Assembly (NCBI RefSeq): GCF_900142385.1
Contig: NZ_FRAQ01000001.1
Location: 1,922,001-1,986,000, forward strand
Direction of reading: 5' to 3'
Length of the DNA: 64,000 bases
DNA from: Marinobacter antarcticus
Lineage (GTDB): Bacteria; Pseudomonadota; Gammaproteobacteria; Pseudomonadales; Oleiphilaceae
Under the pieces are notes generated by a model. It did not search any database and was not told the DNA's origin. It worked only from the letters and a program-made list of their open reading frames with translations. A program made the translations under genes and the position numbers. Within the stretch, counting starts at the first letter, position 1, and the number at the start of each line of letters is the position of its first letter. Positions 1 through 6,868 of the stretch are shown one piece after another.

Positions 1-687
1 CTGATGCGGGATCTCATGCGTCTGATGCGCCGGTCTGTGCGCTGGCTGTTACGTAATCGCCGGGCAGAGCTCAGCATTCAGAGCCACATGGAACGTTTTG
101 CCGACAGTGTCTGGGCTATTACCGCGGGCTTGCCGGAATATCTGGGCGACCAGGCCCGCGCCAATTGGGAAAAGCGCAACGAGGCGCTGGTCAGAGTCGG
201 GCTTCCGGTGGAACTGGCTTCTGTCGTGTCGGGCACTGGCTATCTGTATTCGTCGCTTGGCATTATCGAGGCTCAGGAAGCTACCGGCATGCCGCTGAAA
301 ACCGTCGCTAATCTTTATTATGAGCTGGGCGATCGGCTAGACCTGAACTGGTTCGCCACCGCTATTGCCAGCCTTACGCCGGCATCACACTGGCAGGCGC
401 TGGCGCGGGAGAGCTTCCGTGAAGATCTGGACTGGCAGCAGCGCGCGCTGACGACCGGTGTGCTGAATCTGGCAGAGAAACCGGAAGACGTGCCTGCTTG
501 CGTAGATGGTTGGCTGCAGCGGCACGAGCCCATGATTGAGCGCTGGAAAACCATGTTGCTGGAACTCAAGGGTGTGAGGGAGCCGGAATACGCCATGTTC
601 TCGGTTGCTCTGCGCGAGCTGCTGGACCTGGCGCAAAGCACGATGCATCAGACCCACGGCGACAATCAGTCCGAAAAGACTTCATGA
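1..687 (+). CDS. gdhB: NAD-specific glutamate dehydrogenase, large (GDH-180) type, C-terminal part
   Basis: Oxidatively deaminates glutamate to 2-oxoglutarate with NAD+, in the cytosol. Only the last ~228 codons are present; the frame is open to the window edge, so the true start lies outside and the ATG at base 4 is internal. The visible part is the helical C-terminal tail of the ~1600-residue bacterial NAD-GDH family, recognised by a stretch with LASVVSGTGYLY, KTVANLYYELGDRLDLNWF and a LARESFREDLDWQQR segment. The catalytic domain is not in view. It ends in TGA 84 bases before the carbonic anhydrase gene, with a perfect inverted repeat between them. Identification rests on family resemblance of the tail alone. 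Confidence 0.85.
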   Translation: MMRDLMRLMRRSVRWLLRNRRAELSIQSHMERFADSVWAITAGLPEYLGDQARANWEKRNEALVRVGLPVELASVVSGTGYLYSSLGIIEAQEATGMPLKTVANLYYELGDRLDLNWFATAIASLTPASHWQALARESFREDLDWQQRALTTGVLNLAEKPEDVPACVDGWLQRHEPMIERWKTMLLELKGVREPEYAMFSVALRELLDLAQSTMHQTHGDNQSEKTS

Positions 688-721
688 GATGATTCAGACA
701 AACTGAGTATTGCTTTGAAGC

Positions 722-755
722 CGTGATTCCCGTTCAATCGTGACCGGGAATCACG
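722..755 (+). promoter_or_regulatory. Perfect 11-bp inverted repeat just upstream of carbonic anhydrase
   Basis: CGTGATTCCCG (722-732) and CGGGAATCACG (745-755) are exact reverse complements around a 12-base loop. The right arm ends 15 bases before the ATG and directly precedes the ribosome binding site CGGAG (759-763). There is no T-run after it, so it is a poor intrinsic terminator. It could be an mRNA leader hairpin or an operator for a dimeric regulator; sequence alone does not decide. Confidence 0.5.
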
Positions 756-770
756 AAACGGAGTCTTTAA

Positions 771-1451
771 ATGGGGCAGCTTGACCATCTTCTTGAAAAA
801 AACCGGGCCTGGGCCGATGGCATCAAGGCTGAGGATCCGCAGTTTTTTCATCGCCTGTCGAACCAGCAGGCGCCTGAATATCTGTGGATTGGCTGTGCCG
901 ATAGCCGTGTGCCCGCTAACCAGATTGTTGATCTTATGCCTGGTGAGCTTTTCGTTCACCGCAACGTTGCCAACGTAGTAGTGCATACGGATTTCAATTG
1001 CCTGTCCGTTTTGCAGTTCGCCATAGAAGTACTGAAGGTCAAGCATATTCTTGTGGTTGGTCATTATGGCTGCGGTGGTGTCAGAGCCGCTCTGCGTAAC
1101 GAAGGCTTTGGACTGATCAGTCACTGGCTAAGGCATGTTCAGGATGTGCGCGATCGTCATCAGTCCGTACTCGATGCAAGTGGCAGTGAGCTCGATCGGG
1201 TTGACCGGTTATGTGAACTGAATGTGGTTGAGCAGGTAGGGCATGTGTGCCAGAACAACATCGTTCAGGAAGCCTGGAAGCGTGGCCAGCGGCTGAATGT
1301 TCATGGCTTCGTATACGATGTGTCGGACGGCATACTCCGGGACATGGGCTTATCGGTTTCCGGCGCTGAAGACTGGGAACAGGTCAAACAGAACAGTCTG
1401 GATGAGCTGATATTGCGCCCGGTGCGCTCAGGTCGCCAGAAAAAAGTCTAA
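771..1451 (+). CDS. can: Beta-class carbonic anhydrase
   Basis: Interconverts CO2 and bicarbonate in the cytosol, supplying bicarbonate to carboxylases. The 226-residue length is normal for the Can family. The zinc ligands Cys42, Asp44, His98 and Cys101 sit in IGCADSRVPANQ and GHYGCGGVRAAL, with Arg46 of the CxDSR motif forming the dyad with Asp44. The start is fixed by CGGAG seven bases upstream. The rsmC gene follows after 30 bases in the same direction, so the two may be co-transcribed. A perfect inverted repeat precedes the ribosome binding site and may control expression. Confidence 0.95.
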   Translation: MGQLDHLLEKNRAWADGIKAEDPQFFHRLSNQQAPEYLWIGCADSRVPANQIVDLMPGELFVHRNVANVVVHTDFNCLSVLQFAIEVLKVKHILVVGHYGCGGVRAALRNEGFGLISHWLRHVQDVRDRHQSVLDASGSELDRVDRLCELNVVEQVGHVCQNNIVQEAWKRGQRLNVHGFVYDVSDGILRDMGLSVSGAEDWEQVKQNSLDELILRPVRSGRQKKV

Positions 1452-1481
1452 TTTTCACCGCAAAACGGCATCATCCAACCC

Positions 1482-2543
1482 ATGCAAAGTTTATCTGGCT
1501 CCTCTTTACCGAACTCTCATCAGGCGCTGCTTAAAAACCAGCACTTGTTGTCCGGTCGGCTGGCTGTGTTGGGTGTGGCGTCCGCATCCCTGCTGCCGGA
1601 GCTTCCTCTCAGCGGCCTTGCCATGAGCGAGCATGCCGGAGTCTTTGGTGCGCTTGAGCACCATGAAACCTGGCAGGCCAGTTTTGGTTATGAAGACCCG
1701 GCACTGGCAGAAGGCCGCTACGACAGCGTCGTGGTGTTTCTGCCAAAAGCCCGTGCCGAGCTGGAAATGCGCCTGGCGCTGGCGCGCTCGCTGGCGGCAG
1801 AAAATGCGCGGCTGATACTGGTCGGCGAAAAAAAGGAAGGCATTGCCGGAGCGATCAAGCAGCTGAAAGCGGTTGCCCCGCAGGCGACCAAGGTCGACAG
1901 TGCACGCCATTGCCAGGTCTGGTGTGCAGAAGCGATCGAGCCCGCTCCCGGGTTTCGGGTTCAGGACTGGCTGAACTGGAGCTCGATTGAGTGTGCGGGA
2001 GTATCCTTAGAGATTGCCGGGTTGCCGGGGATCTTCAGCCAGGATGGTCTGGATAAGGGAACGCGCATGCTGCTGGAAACCCTTGCAGAGCAGCCGGTCC
2101 GCGCTGACCGACTATTGGATTTTGCCTGTGGTGCGGGCGTGATCGGTGCCTGGACTCAGGCTTTTCAGGCAGCGCGGGGAATGCCCGTTGCCAATGTTGA
2201 CGGCGTGGATGTCCAGTCGCAGGCGGTTATTTGCGCAAGGGAAACCTACCGGCGTCATAGCGCTGCCGGTACGATATTCGCCTCAGACGGTCTCGCGGGC
2301 ATTGACGGCCTCTGGCCCGGAATTATCAGCAATCCTCCCTTTCATACCGGTGTGAAAACCGATACATCTATGACAGAGCAGTTCCTTCAGGACGTGAAGC
2401 GACACTTGCAACCCGGCGGCGAGCTGCGCCTGGTGGCGAACAGTTTTCTACCCTATGAGGTTCAGATCAAGCGGCACATCGGGCGCGTCGAGCGCCTGCA
2501 TGAAGACGGGCGCTTCACCGTTTACCGTGCTTTTCGGGGCTAA
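1482..2543 (+). CDS. rsmC: 16S rRNA m2G1207 methyltransferase RsmC
   Basis: SAM-dependent N2-methylation of G1207 in 16S rRNA. The 353 residues match the two-domain RsmC layout: a degenerate N-terminal methyltransferase-like half and a catalytic C-terminal half with the SAM-binding [11 protein letters not shown] motif (near residue 213) and the guanine-methylase motif SNPPFHTG (near residue 287). It is distinguished from the neighbouring RlmG by the C-terminal ANSFLPYE block, which in RlmG reads GNRHLGYH. No strong Shine-Dalgarno precedes the ATG, so the start is the first plausible codon after the carbonic anhydrase stop. Two rRNA G-N2 methylases thus lie close together, probably paralogues. 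Confidence 0.88.
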   Translation: MQSLSGSSLPNSHQALLKNQHLLSGRLAVLGVASASLLPELPLSGLAMSEHAGVFGALEHHETWQASFGYEDPALAEGRYDSVVVFLPKARAELEMRLALARSLAAENARLILVGEKKEGIAGAIKQLKAVAPQATKVDSARHCQVWCAEAIEPAPGFRVQDWLNWSSIECAGVSLEIAGLPGIFSQDGLDKGTRMLLETLAEQPVRADRLLDFACGAGVIGAWTQAFQAARGMPVANVDGVDVQSQAVICARETYRRHSAAGTIFASDGLAGIDGLWPGIISNPPFHTGVKTDTSMTEQFLQDVKRHLQPGGELRLVANSFLPYEVQIKRHIGRVERLHEDGRFTVYRAFRG

Positions 2544-2548
2544 TAACG

Positions 2549-2572
2549 AAAAAAGCCCCAGGGGTAAGGGGC
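2549..2572 (-). terminator. Leftward-reading intrinsic terminator candidate
   Basis: On the minus strand GCCCC (2572-2568) and GGGGC (2559-2555) form a stem around an 8-base loop and are followed by six T residues (2554-2549). On the plus strand the stem is followed by AAAA, so it cannot terminate rsmC efficiently. No annotated leftward gene ends here: ribE ends 1.25 kb to the right. It could stop ribE read-through antisense to rlmG, or end a short leftward RNA starting in 2580-2727. Confidence 0.45.
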
Positions 2573-2620
2573 AAAAGGTTGGCGTCCGGAAAAACGGAGC
2601 TAACCACGAAAGTATTTAAG

Positions 2621-2682
2621 AATAACCCTCCTAAAGAGAACCTCCTTAAGGTGAACAGATTAAACATTAGGGTTATTTTTTA
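2621..2682. other. Structured intergenic element with tandem anti-Shine-Dalgarno-like sequence
   Basis: AATAACCCT (2621-2629) and AGGGTTATT (2669-2677) are perfect 9-bp reverse complements; on the plus strand the right arm runs into T residues up to 2681, as in an intrinsic terminator with a long 39-base loop. Within it are CCTCCTAA (2627-2634) and ACCTCCTTA (2640-2648); the latter equals the last nine bases of bacterial 16S rRNA. Read leftward, the same bases are two Shine-Dalgarno-like blocks (AAGGAGG, AGGAGGG), the second partly buried in the stem. This may be a small RNA or a leader in either direction. No convincing promoter was found on either strand. Confidence 0.35.
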
Positions 2683-2727
2683 GAGTAATCAGCCTAAAAT
2701 GGCATTTTTCTGCGAACTTCCCTCTGG

Positions 2728-3879
2728 ATGCCTGATATGACAACCGCTGTGCTGGATTTTCCCGGTGTTAGCCTGACGCTTAGCCGGCCCGGTACAGATG
2801 ATCCGAGCCTTCGCGCCTGGAGCTCTGCCGACGAACTGCTCTTGCAGGAAGCTTTGAGCCGCCTGGAAGCTGCGCCTGAATCCCGGGTTCTGGTGGTTGA
2901 TGACCAATATGGGGCATTGACGCTGGGGTTGTCGCGGTTTTCTCCAGACGTGGTTGCCGATAGCGCTCAGCTAAGCGCTGCACTGGAGCTGAATGCGAGA
3001 CTGAACCCCGGCAGTTCGGCTCCTGAGCAGGTATACAGCTGGTTGCAGCCTCCCGCTGGCACTTACGATCTGGTTCTCCTGAAGATTCCCCGGGAAGCGG
3101 ATTATCTGGCCTGGCTTCTGCGCTGGGCCAATGGCGCGCTCAAACCCGATGGGGTGATACTGGCTGCAGGCATGATCAAGCATCTGCCAGATCGCAGTGT
3201 GGACGTTTTTGCCGGGGCTGTGGCGGTTCAGAGCGTGGGTCGTGCGGTAAAAAAGGCTCGCATGATGACCTGTGGTCGCGGTGAGGCGCCGTTGGACGGC
3301 TGGTCGGGTACCTGGAAGGGTTATGAGTTGGAGAGCGGAGGCGTTCATGTAGCCGCCATGCCCGCGGTATTTGCGCGGGAGAAGCTGGATATTGGCACAC
3401 GGCTGATGCTGCCCCACCTCAAACCCACCCTTAAGTCTTGCCTTCCCGGTGCCCGAGTGCTGGATCTGGCTTGCGGTAACGGCATTCTCGGCCTGAGTGC
3501 GTTGGCCGCGCAACCGGGTATCGATATGACCTTCAGCGACGTATCCAGCCAGGCAGTTCTGAGTGCTCGCCGGAACACAGAGGTTGCATTTCCTGATGCC
3601 AGGGGTTTGTTCATGCATGCGGATGGAGTTGCCGGGGGCAGCGAGCCGTTCGAACGAATCCTGTTAAACCCACCTTTTCATGAAGGCGGTGTAGTGGGTG
3701 ATCATATTGCACTGCGGCTGTTTGAGCAGGCGTCGCAGAATCTGTCTGAAACCGGTCGCCTGCTTATGGTGGGGAACCGGCATCTTGGTTACCACCGAAG
3801 CTTGCAGCGTTTCTTTCCGCACCTCCGTCAGCTGGATGCCAATCCCAAATTTGTGGTCTTCGAAGCCTGGCTGTCATAA
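2728..3879 (+). CDS. rlmG: 23S rRNA m2G1835 methyltransferase RlmG
   Basis: SAM-dependent N2-methylation of G1835 in 23S rRNA. The 383 residues are close to E. coli RlmG (378). The catalytic C-terminal domain has LDLACGNGILGLSAL (SAM site), LLNPPFHEGG (guanine-N2 methylase signature) and the RlmG-type block GNRHLGYHRSLQRFF before NPKFVVFEAW. The N-terminal half is the degenerate duplicated domain of the RsmC/RlmG family. ATG 2728 is used; ATG 2737 (codon 4) is also possible because neither has a strong ribosome binding site. Its 3' end overlaps ribE tail-to-tail by 52 bases. Confidence 0.88.
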   Translation: MPDMTTAVLDFPGVSLTLSRPGTDDPSLRAWSSADELLLQEALSRLEAAPESRVLVVDDQYGALTLGLSRFSPDVVADSAQLSAALELNARLNPGSSAPEQVYSWLQPPAGTYDLVLLKIPREADYLAWLLRWANGALKPDGVILAAGMIKHLPDRSVDVFAGAVAVQSVGRAVKKARMMTCGRGEAPLDGWSGTWKGYELESGGVHVAAMPAVFAREKLDIGTRLMLPHLKPTLKSCLPGARVLDLACGNGILGLSALAAQPGIDMTFSDVSSQAVLSARRNTEVAFPDARGLFMHADGVAGGSEPFERILLNPPFHEGGVVGDHIALRLFEQASQNLSETGRLLMVGNRHLGYHRSLQRFFPHLRQLDANPKFVVFEAWLS

Positions 3880-4472
3880 CCCAGGCGCGCCAGTGTATCC
3901 ACGATGGTTTGTGTCTGACTGTCAATTTCGATGTTGACCTTCATTCCCTCTTCTACTGCACCAAAGGTTGTGGCTCTCAGGGTTTCGGGAATCAGGTGAA
4001 TATTGAACCGGTTGCGGGCTACCTCACCGATGGTCAGGCTGGCGCCATTGATTGCAATGTAGCCTTTTGGAAAGATGTAGCGAGCCCACTGCTCCGGAAC
4101 TTCAAACCAGATCGTCACGTTGTTCTCCGGGCGCAGAATCTCAATGACGCTTGCGGTTGTGTGGATGTGCCCCGACAGCAAATGGCCGCCGATTTCATCG
4201 CCGATCCGCGCCGCTCTTTCGAAGTTAATACTGTGTCCGGGCTCCAGGTCGCCAAGCGTTGTTAGTCTCAAGGTTTCCTGCATGGCATCAAAAAACAGCG
4301 TGTTGCCTGCCTGGCGGGTAACGGTCAGGCAAGTACCATTAATAGCAACCGACGCGCCAATGTTTACGCCATCTGCGCTGTCATCCGGCAAGCGGATTGC
4401 AAAAGTGCTCAGCCCGGTTGCAGCGGTGACATCTTCAACAACAGCAATACCCTGAACAATACCGGTGAACAT
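3828..4472 (-). CDS. ribE: Riboflavin synthase, alpha subunit
   Basis: Dismutates two 6,7-dimethyl-8-ribityllumazine molecules to riboflavin plus the pyrimidinedione precursor, the last step of riboflavin synthesis. The 214-residue protein has the two lumazine-binding beta-barrel repeats: the first starts MFTGIVQG and includes INGTCLTV, the second starts near residue 98 with GHLLSGHIHT and includes INGASLTIGEV. It stands alone, away from other rib genes, with no FMN-riboswitch-like leader seen in the 215 bases upstream. The 3' end overlaps rlmG. Local demand for flavin is high, since the Nqr complex and apbE lie in the same window. Confidence 0.95.
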   Translation of the reverse strand: MFTGIVQGIAVVEDVTAATGLSTFAIRLPDDSADGVNIGASVAINGTCLTVTRQAGNTLFFDAMQETLRLTTLGDLEPGHSINFERAARIGDEIGGHLLSGHIHTTASVIEILRPENNVTIWFEVPEQWARYIFPKGYIAINGASLTIGEVARNRFNIHLIPETLRATTFGAVEEGMKVNIEIDSQTQTIVDTLARLGYDSQASKTTNLGLASS

Positions 4473-4687
4473 AAGCAGACCTCTTTAGAGCGCAGAGTGC
4501 ATTGGAGAGTGTATTAGAGAGCGCCGTAACGGATAGGAAGGATAACCAGCAAGCTAGCTGTTGCCAAGTTTGAGGGCGGGAAAATGCTATCCGGAACATC
4601 CCGGCTCAAGATATAGGAAAGCTTGTCGATACCCTGTTAGAGCACATTCTTAAATCAGAGGCTCTATAACGAGTGGGATAAACCGCC

Positions 4688-5542
4688 ATGGCCCGGAATC
4701 AGAATGCTGCAGAAGCTTTAACAGGAGCCGCCCAGGATGCCGTGTTGCATCCTGGGCGCTCGGCTGATCCGGCGCCTGTCTCTCAGAAAGAAGTCTCTGC
4801 AAACGCTGGAAACAGCGCCGTCGGGACTGCTGAGGTAGATAACAATCAGCCCGACGCAGAGTCGATAGACAGCGTCGAAGCCACTGGCGATGCAGGCCCC
4901 GTTAGGGCTGAATCCCGTCAGCGCACCCTGAGACTGATGTTGCGCCAATGCGATCGTGTGCTGCTGATGGATTTTGATTTGCTGGCAATGAACGACTGGC
5001 CTGATAACTTCAGTGTTGCGGCCGCACGGCGAAGCCGGGATCTGTGGATGTTCAGTGCGATTGTCGCTGCAACCATATTCCTCAGCGGTCTGACAGGCTT
5101 TGTGCCTGCCTGGATTGCCGGGGGCGGGTTTGGGGCCTTTATCATTATTCTGCTATTGGGTATTCCAGCCGTTCGCCGGATTTATACATCGGCGCCGTCT
5201 TATCTGGACTTACTGATCAAGCGCCAACGCATGATGCGTGATGCACGGAAACACGCCGAGCACCTGGAGGGCAAAGAGGGGCTGATCTGGCAGTGTGCCC
5301 GAATGGCAGACTTTAACCCCGCCCTGAAAAATGCCAGGTTCAGTAGCCTGCTGCACCTGTCGGAACAGAAATCTTTGCCCCGGGCGCTGTCCCGACGGGA
5401 GCATGTGAGGCTTTATCTGATTTATCTTCTTGAAGCGGAGAATGCTTATGGTCGGGCTCAGGCGGCTTTTTTCGAAGGTAATCAGGAAGCCATCGACAAG
5501 GGCTGGGAAAAAGCGGCTGCGGAGCCGGAGGACAGAACTTGA
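4688..5542 (+). CDS. Conserved hypothetical two-helix membrane protein
   Basis: I do not recognise a family. The 284 residues have a low-complexity, Ala/Asp/Ser-rich N-terminal ~78 residues, then an amphipathic stretch, two adjacent hydrophobic segments (about 119-141 and 142-161) joined by a short Gly-rich turn, and a charged cytosolic-looking C-terminal half. This suggests a membrane hairpin with both ends on one side. The start codon lies in CCATGG with only a weak GTGGGA upstream. It ends 60 bases before psrA, and the psrA promoter begins inside its last codons, so the two are probably separate units. Confidence 0.6.
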   Translation: MARNQNAAEALTGAAQDAVLHPGRSADPAPVSQKEVSANAGNSAVGTAEVDNNQPDAESIDSVEATGDAGPVRAESRQRTLRLMLRQCDRVLLMDFDLLAMNDWPDNFSVAAARRSRDLWMFSAIVAATIFLSGLTGFVPAWIAGGGFGAFIIILLLGIPAVRRIYTSAPSYLDLLIKRQRMMRDARKHAEHLEGKEGLIWQCARMADFNPALKNARFSSLLHLSEQKSLPRALSRREHVRLYLIYLLEAENAYGRAQAAFFEGNQEAIDKGWEKAAAEPEDRT

Positions 5543-5582
5543 CATAAATGTCCTTCAAACGTATGTTTCAAACAGACGTTTG
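5539..5582 (+). promoter_or_regulatory. psrA promoter with two overlapping PsrA operators
   Basis: TTGACA (5539-5544) is a perfect -35 element; 17 bases on is TATGTT (5562-5567) as -10. Two sites of the known PsrA consensus (CAAAC, 2-4 bases, GTTTG) lie in tandem: CAAACGTATGTTTC (5556-5569) and CAAACAGACGTTTG (5569-5582), sharing one C. Both cover the -10 and start region, so PsrA binding should block RNA polymerase. PsrA autorepression is established in Pseudomonas; the sites here are read directly. Confidence 0.8.
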
Positions 5583-5602
5583 CTAGAGGCACTGAAAACA
5601 AA

Positions 5603-6280
5603 ATGGCCCAGTCAGATACTGTTGATCGAATCCTTGATGCCGCAGAAGAACTGTTTGCTGAACGTGGTTTTTCAGAGACGTCACTGCGCATGATTACCAG
5701 CAAGGCCAGAGTAAATCTGGCCGCTGTGAATTACCACTTTGGCTCCAAAAACGCGCTGATCCATGCTGTTTTTGGTCGTTTTCTGACGCCGTTTTCAGCG
5801 ACTCTTGAAAACGCGTTTGATGGGTTGGAAGCTCGTTGTGACGGCAGTCCGCCAACACTGAACCAGACTTTGTGGGCTCTCACTGAGAGCGCCATTCGAA
5901 TGCCACAGCGGAATGAAAAGGGCATTTCGATTTTCATGCGGCTTCTTGGGCTGGCGTATACTCAGTCGCAAGGGCACTTGCGCAAGTTTCTGGAGCAGGA
6001 ATACAGTCAGCCTTTCAGTCGCTTCATGCGTCTGCTGAAAGAAGCAACGCCGCAACTTTCAGCTGTAGATCGTTACTGGCGCATCCAGTTCATGCTTGGA
6101 GCGACAGCGTTTACCATGTCCAGCAGCGATGCCCTTCAGGACATTTTGCGCAACAAACTGGGCGTGGAAACCACGGTTCAGGAAATTGCCGCACGTCTTG
6201 TGCCCTTCCTCGCAGCCGGCATGCAGGCGCACGATGCCTTGCTGATTCCCTCCGCCGCCGATAAGATCCCGGTTGCCTGA
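5603..6280 (+). CDS. psrA: TetR-family fatty-acid-responsive regulator PsrA
   Basis: A DNA-binding repressor/activator released by long-chain fatty acids; in pseudomonads it controls rpoS, beta-oxidation genes and itself. The 225-residue protein opens MAQSDTVDRILDAAEELFAE and has a TetR helix-turn-helix near residues 27-48 ending VNLAAVNYHFGSK, nearly identical to P. aeruginosa PsrA. The C-terminal ligand domain is divergent. Two textbook PsrA boxes overlap the promoter, which supports both identity and autorepression. In P. aeruginosa nagZ lies between psrA and the methylthioinosine phosphorylase gene; here an L,D-transpeptidase and a MscS gene occupy that interval. Confidence 0.92.
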   Translation: MAQSDTVDRILDAAEELFAERGFSETSLRMITSKARVNLAAVNYHFGSKNALIHAVFGRFLTPFSATLENAFDGLEARCDGSPPTLNQTLWALTESAIRMPQRNEKGISIFMRLLGLAYTQSQGHLRKFLEQEYSQPFSRFMRLLKEATPQLSAVDRYWRIQFMLGATAFTMSSSDALQDILRNKLGVETTVQEIAARLVPFLAAGMQAHDALLIPSAADKIPVA

Positions 6281-6298
6281 TCTGTATCCTCTCGGTTA

Positions 6299-6326
6299 GG
6301 CTTCCTCCTGAATCCTGGAGGGAGCC
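6299..6326 (+). promoter_or_regulatory. Hairpin that would bury the ribosome binding site of the L,D-transpeptidase gene
   Basis: GGCTTCCTCC (6299-6308) pairs with GGAGGGAGCC (6317-6326) over all ten positions (one T-G wobble) around the loop TGAATCCT. The right arm contains the only good Shine-Dalgarno (GGAGGGAG) for the GTG start at 6336. There is no T-run, so it is not a standard terminator for psrA. A second short repeat, GTTGTG (6333-6338) with CACAAC (6345-6350), covers the start codon itself. Confidence 0.5.
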
Positions 6327-6335
6327 CGACCCGTT

Positions 6336-6836
6336 GTGAACCACCACAACCGCAGTGCCTGTTCAATTGACATCACCCTGAATGGTCAGAGCCTTGCGCT
6401 GCTCGATGCCAGCGGGGGCGTTATCGTTCGCTATCCTGTTTCCTCCGCGCTTAATGGCGTGGGCGCGCAGGATGGCAGTGGTTGCACACCGGGAGGTGAG
6501 CACTATATACGCGCGATGATTGGTTCCGGGCTCCCTGCCAACACCGTTTTCCGTGCCCGTCGGCCCACCGGCGAGATATACAGCCCGGCACTTGCGGCCA
6601 GCCACCCTGGTCGTGACTGGATCCTGAGCCGCATACTGTGGCTCTGTGGTCTGGAACCGGGAAAAAACCGTGGTGCTGGTGTTGATACTTTCCGCCGTTT
6701 TATATACATACATGGCACGCCCGATACGGAGCCTATGGGCCTGGCGCGTTCACATGGATGTGTTCGCATGCGCAATGCCGATGTCATTGAACTGTTTGAC
6801 TGTGCCCGGCCAGGTATGCCGGTTACTATCCGCTGA
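6336..6836 (+). CDS. L,D-transpeptidase (YkuD domain) without signal peptide
   Basis: YkuD-family enzymes make or exchange L,D-crosslinks in peptidoglycan using an active-site Cys. The motif is present at residues 126-144: HGTPDTEPMGLARSHGCVRM, with His126, Ser139, His140, Gly141, Cys142 and Arg144. GTG 6336 is chosen because GGAGGGAG lies nine bases upstream. The 166 residues have no signal peptide or membrane segment, unlike periplasmic Ldt enzymes, so either export is by another route or the true substrate is cytosolic (a recycled muropeptide or unrelated peptide). It sits alone between psrA and a MscS channel gene. The ribosome binding site lies in a strong hairpin. Confidence 0.8.
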   Translation: MNHHNRSACSIDITLNGQSLALLDASGGVIVRYPVSSALNGVGAQDGSGCTPGGEHYIRAMIGSGLPANTVFRARRPTGEIYSPALAASHPGRDWILSRILWLCGLEPGKNRGAGVDTFRRFIYIHGTPDTEPMGLARSHGCVRMRNADVIELFDCARPGMPVTIR

Positions 6837-6868
6837 CACAGAGTGTTAACACTGATTAGAGGAATCCG

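Noticed and set aside
2709..2725. TGCGAACTTCCCTCT before rlmG is repeated exactly before the indolepyruvate oxidoreductase gene (48243-48257)
   Set aside because: A shared 15-mer is expected a few times by chance in 64 kb when both strands are compared, and the flanks diverge at once. The shared place before two genes is curious but not enough.
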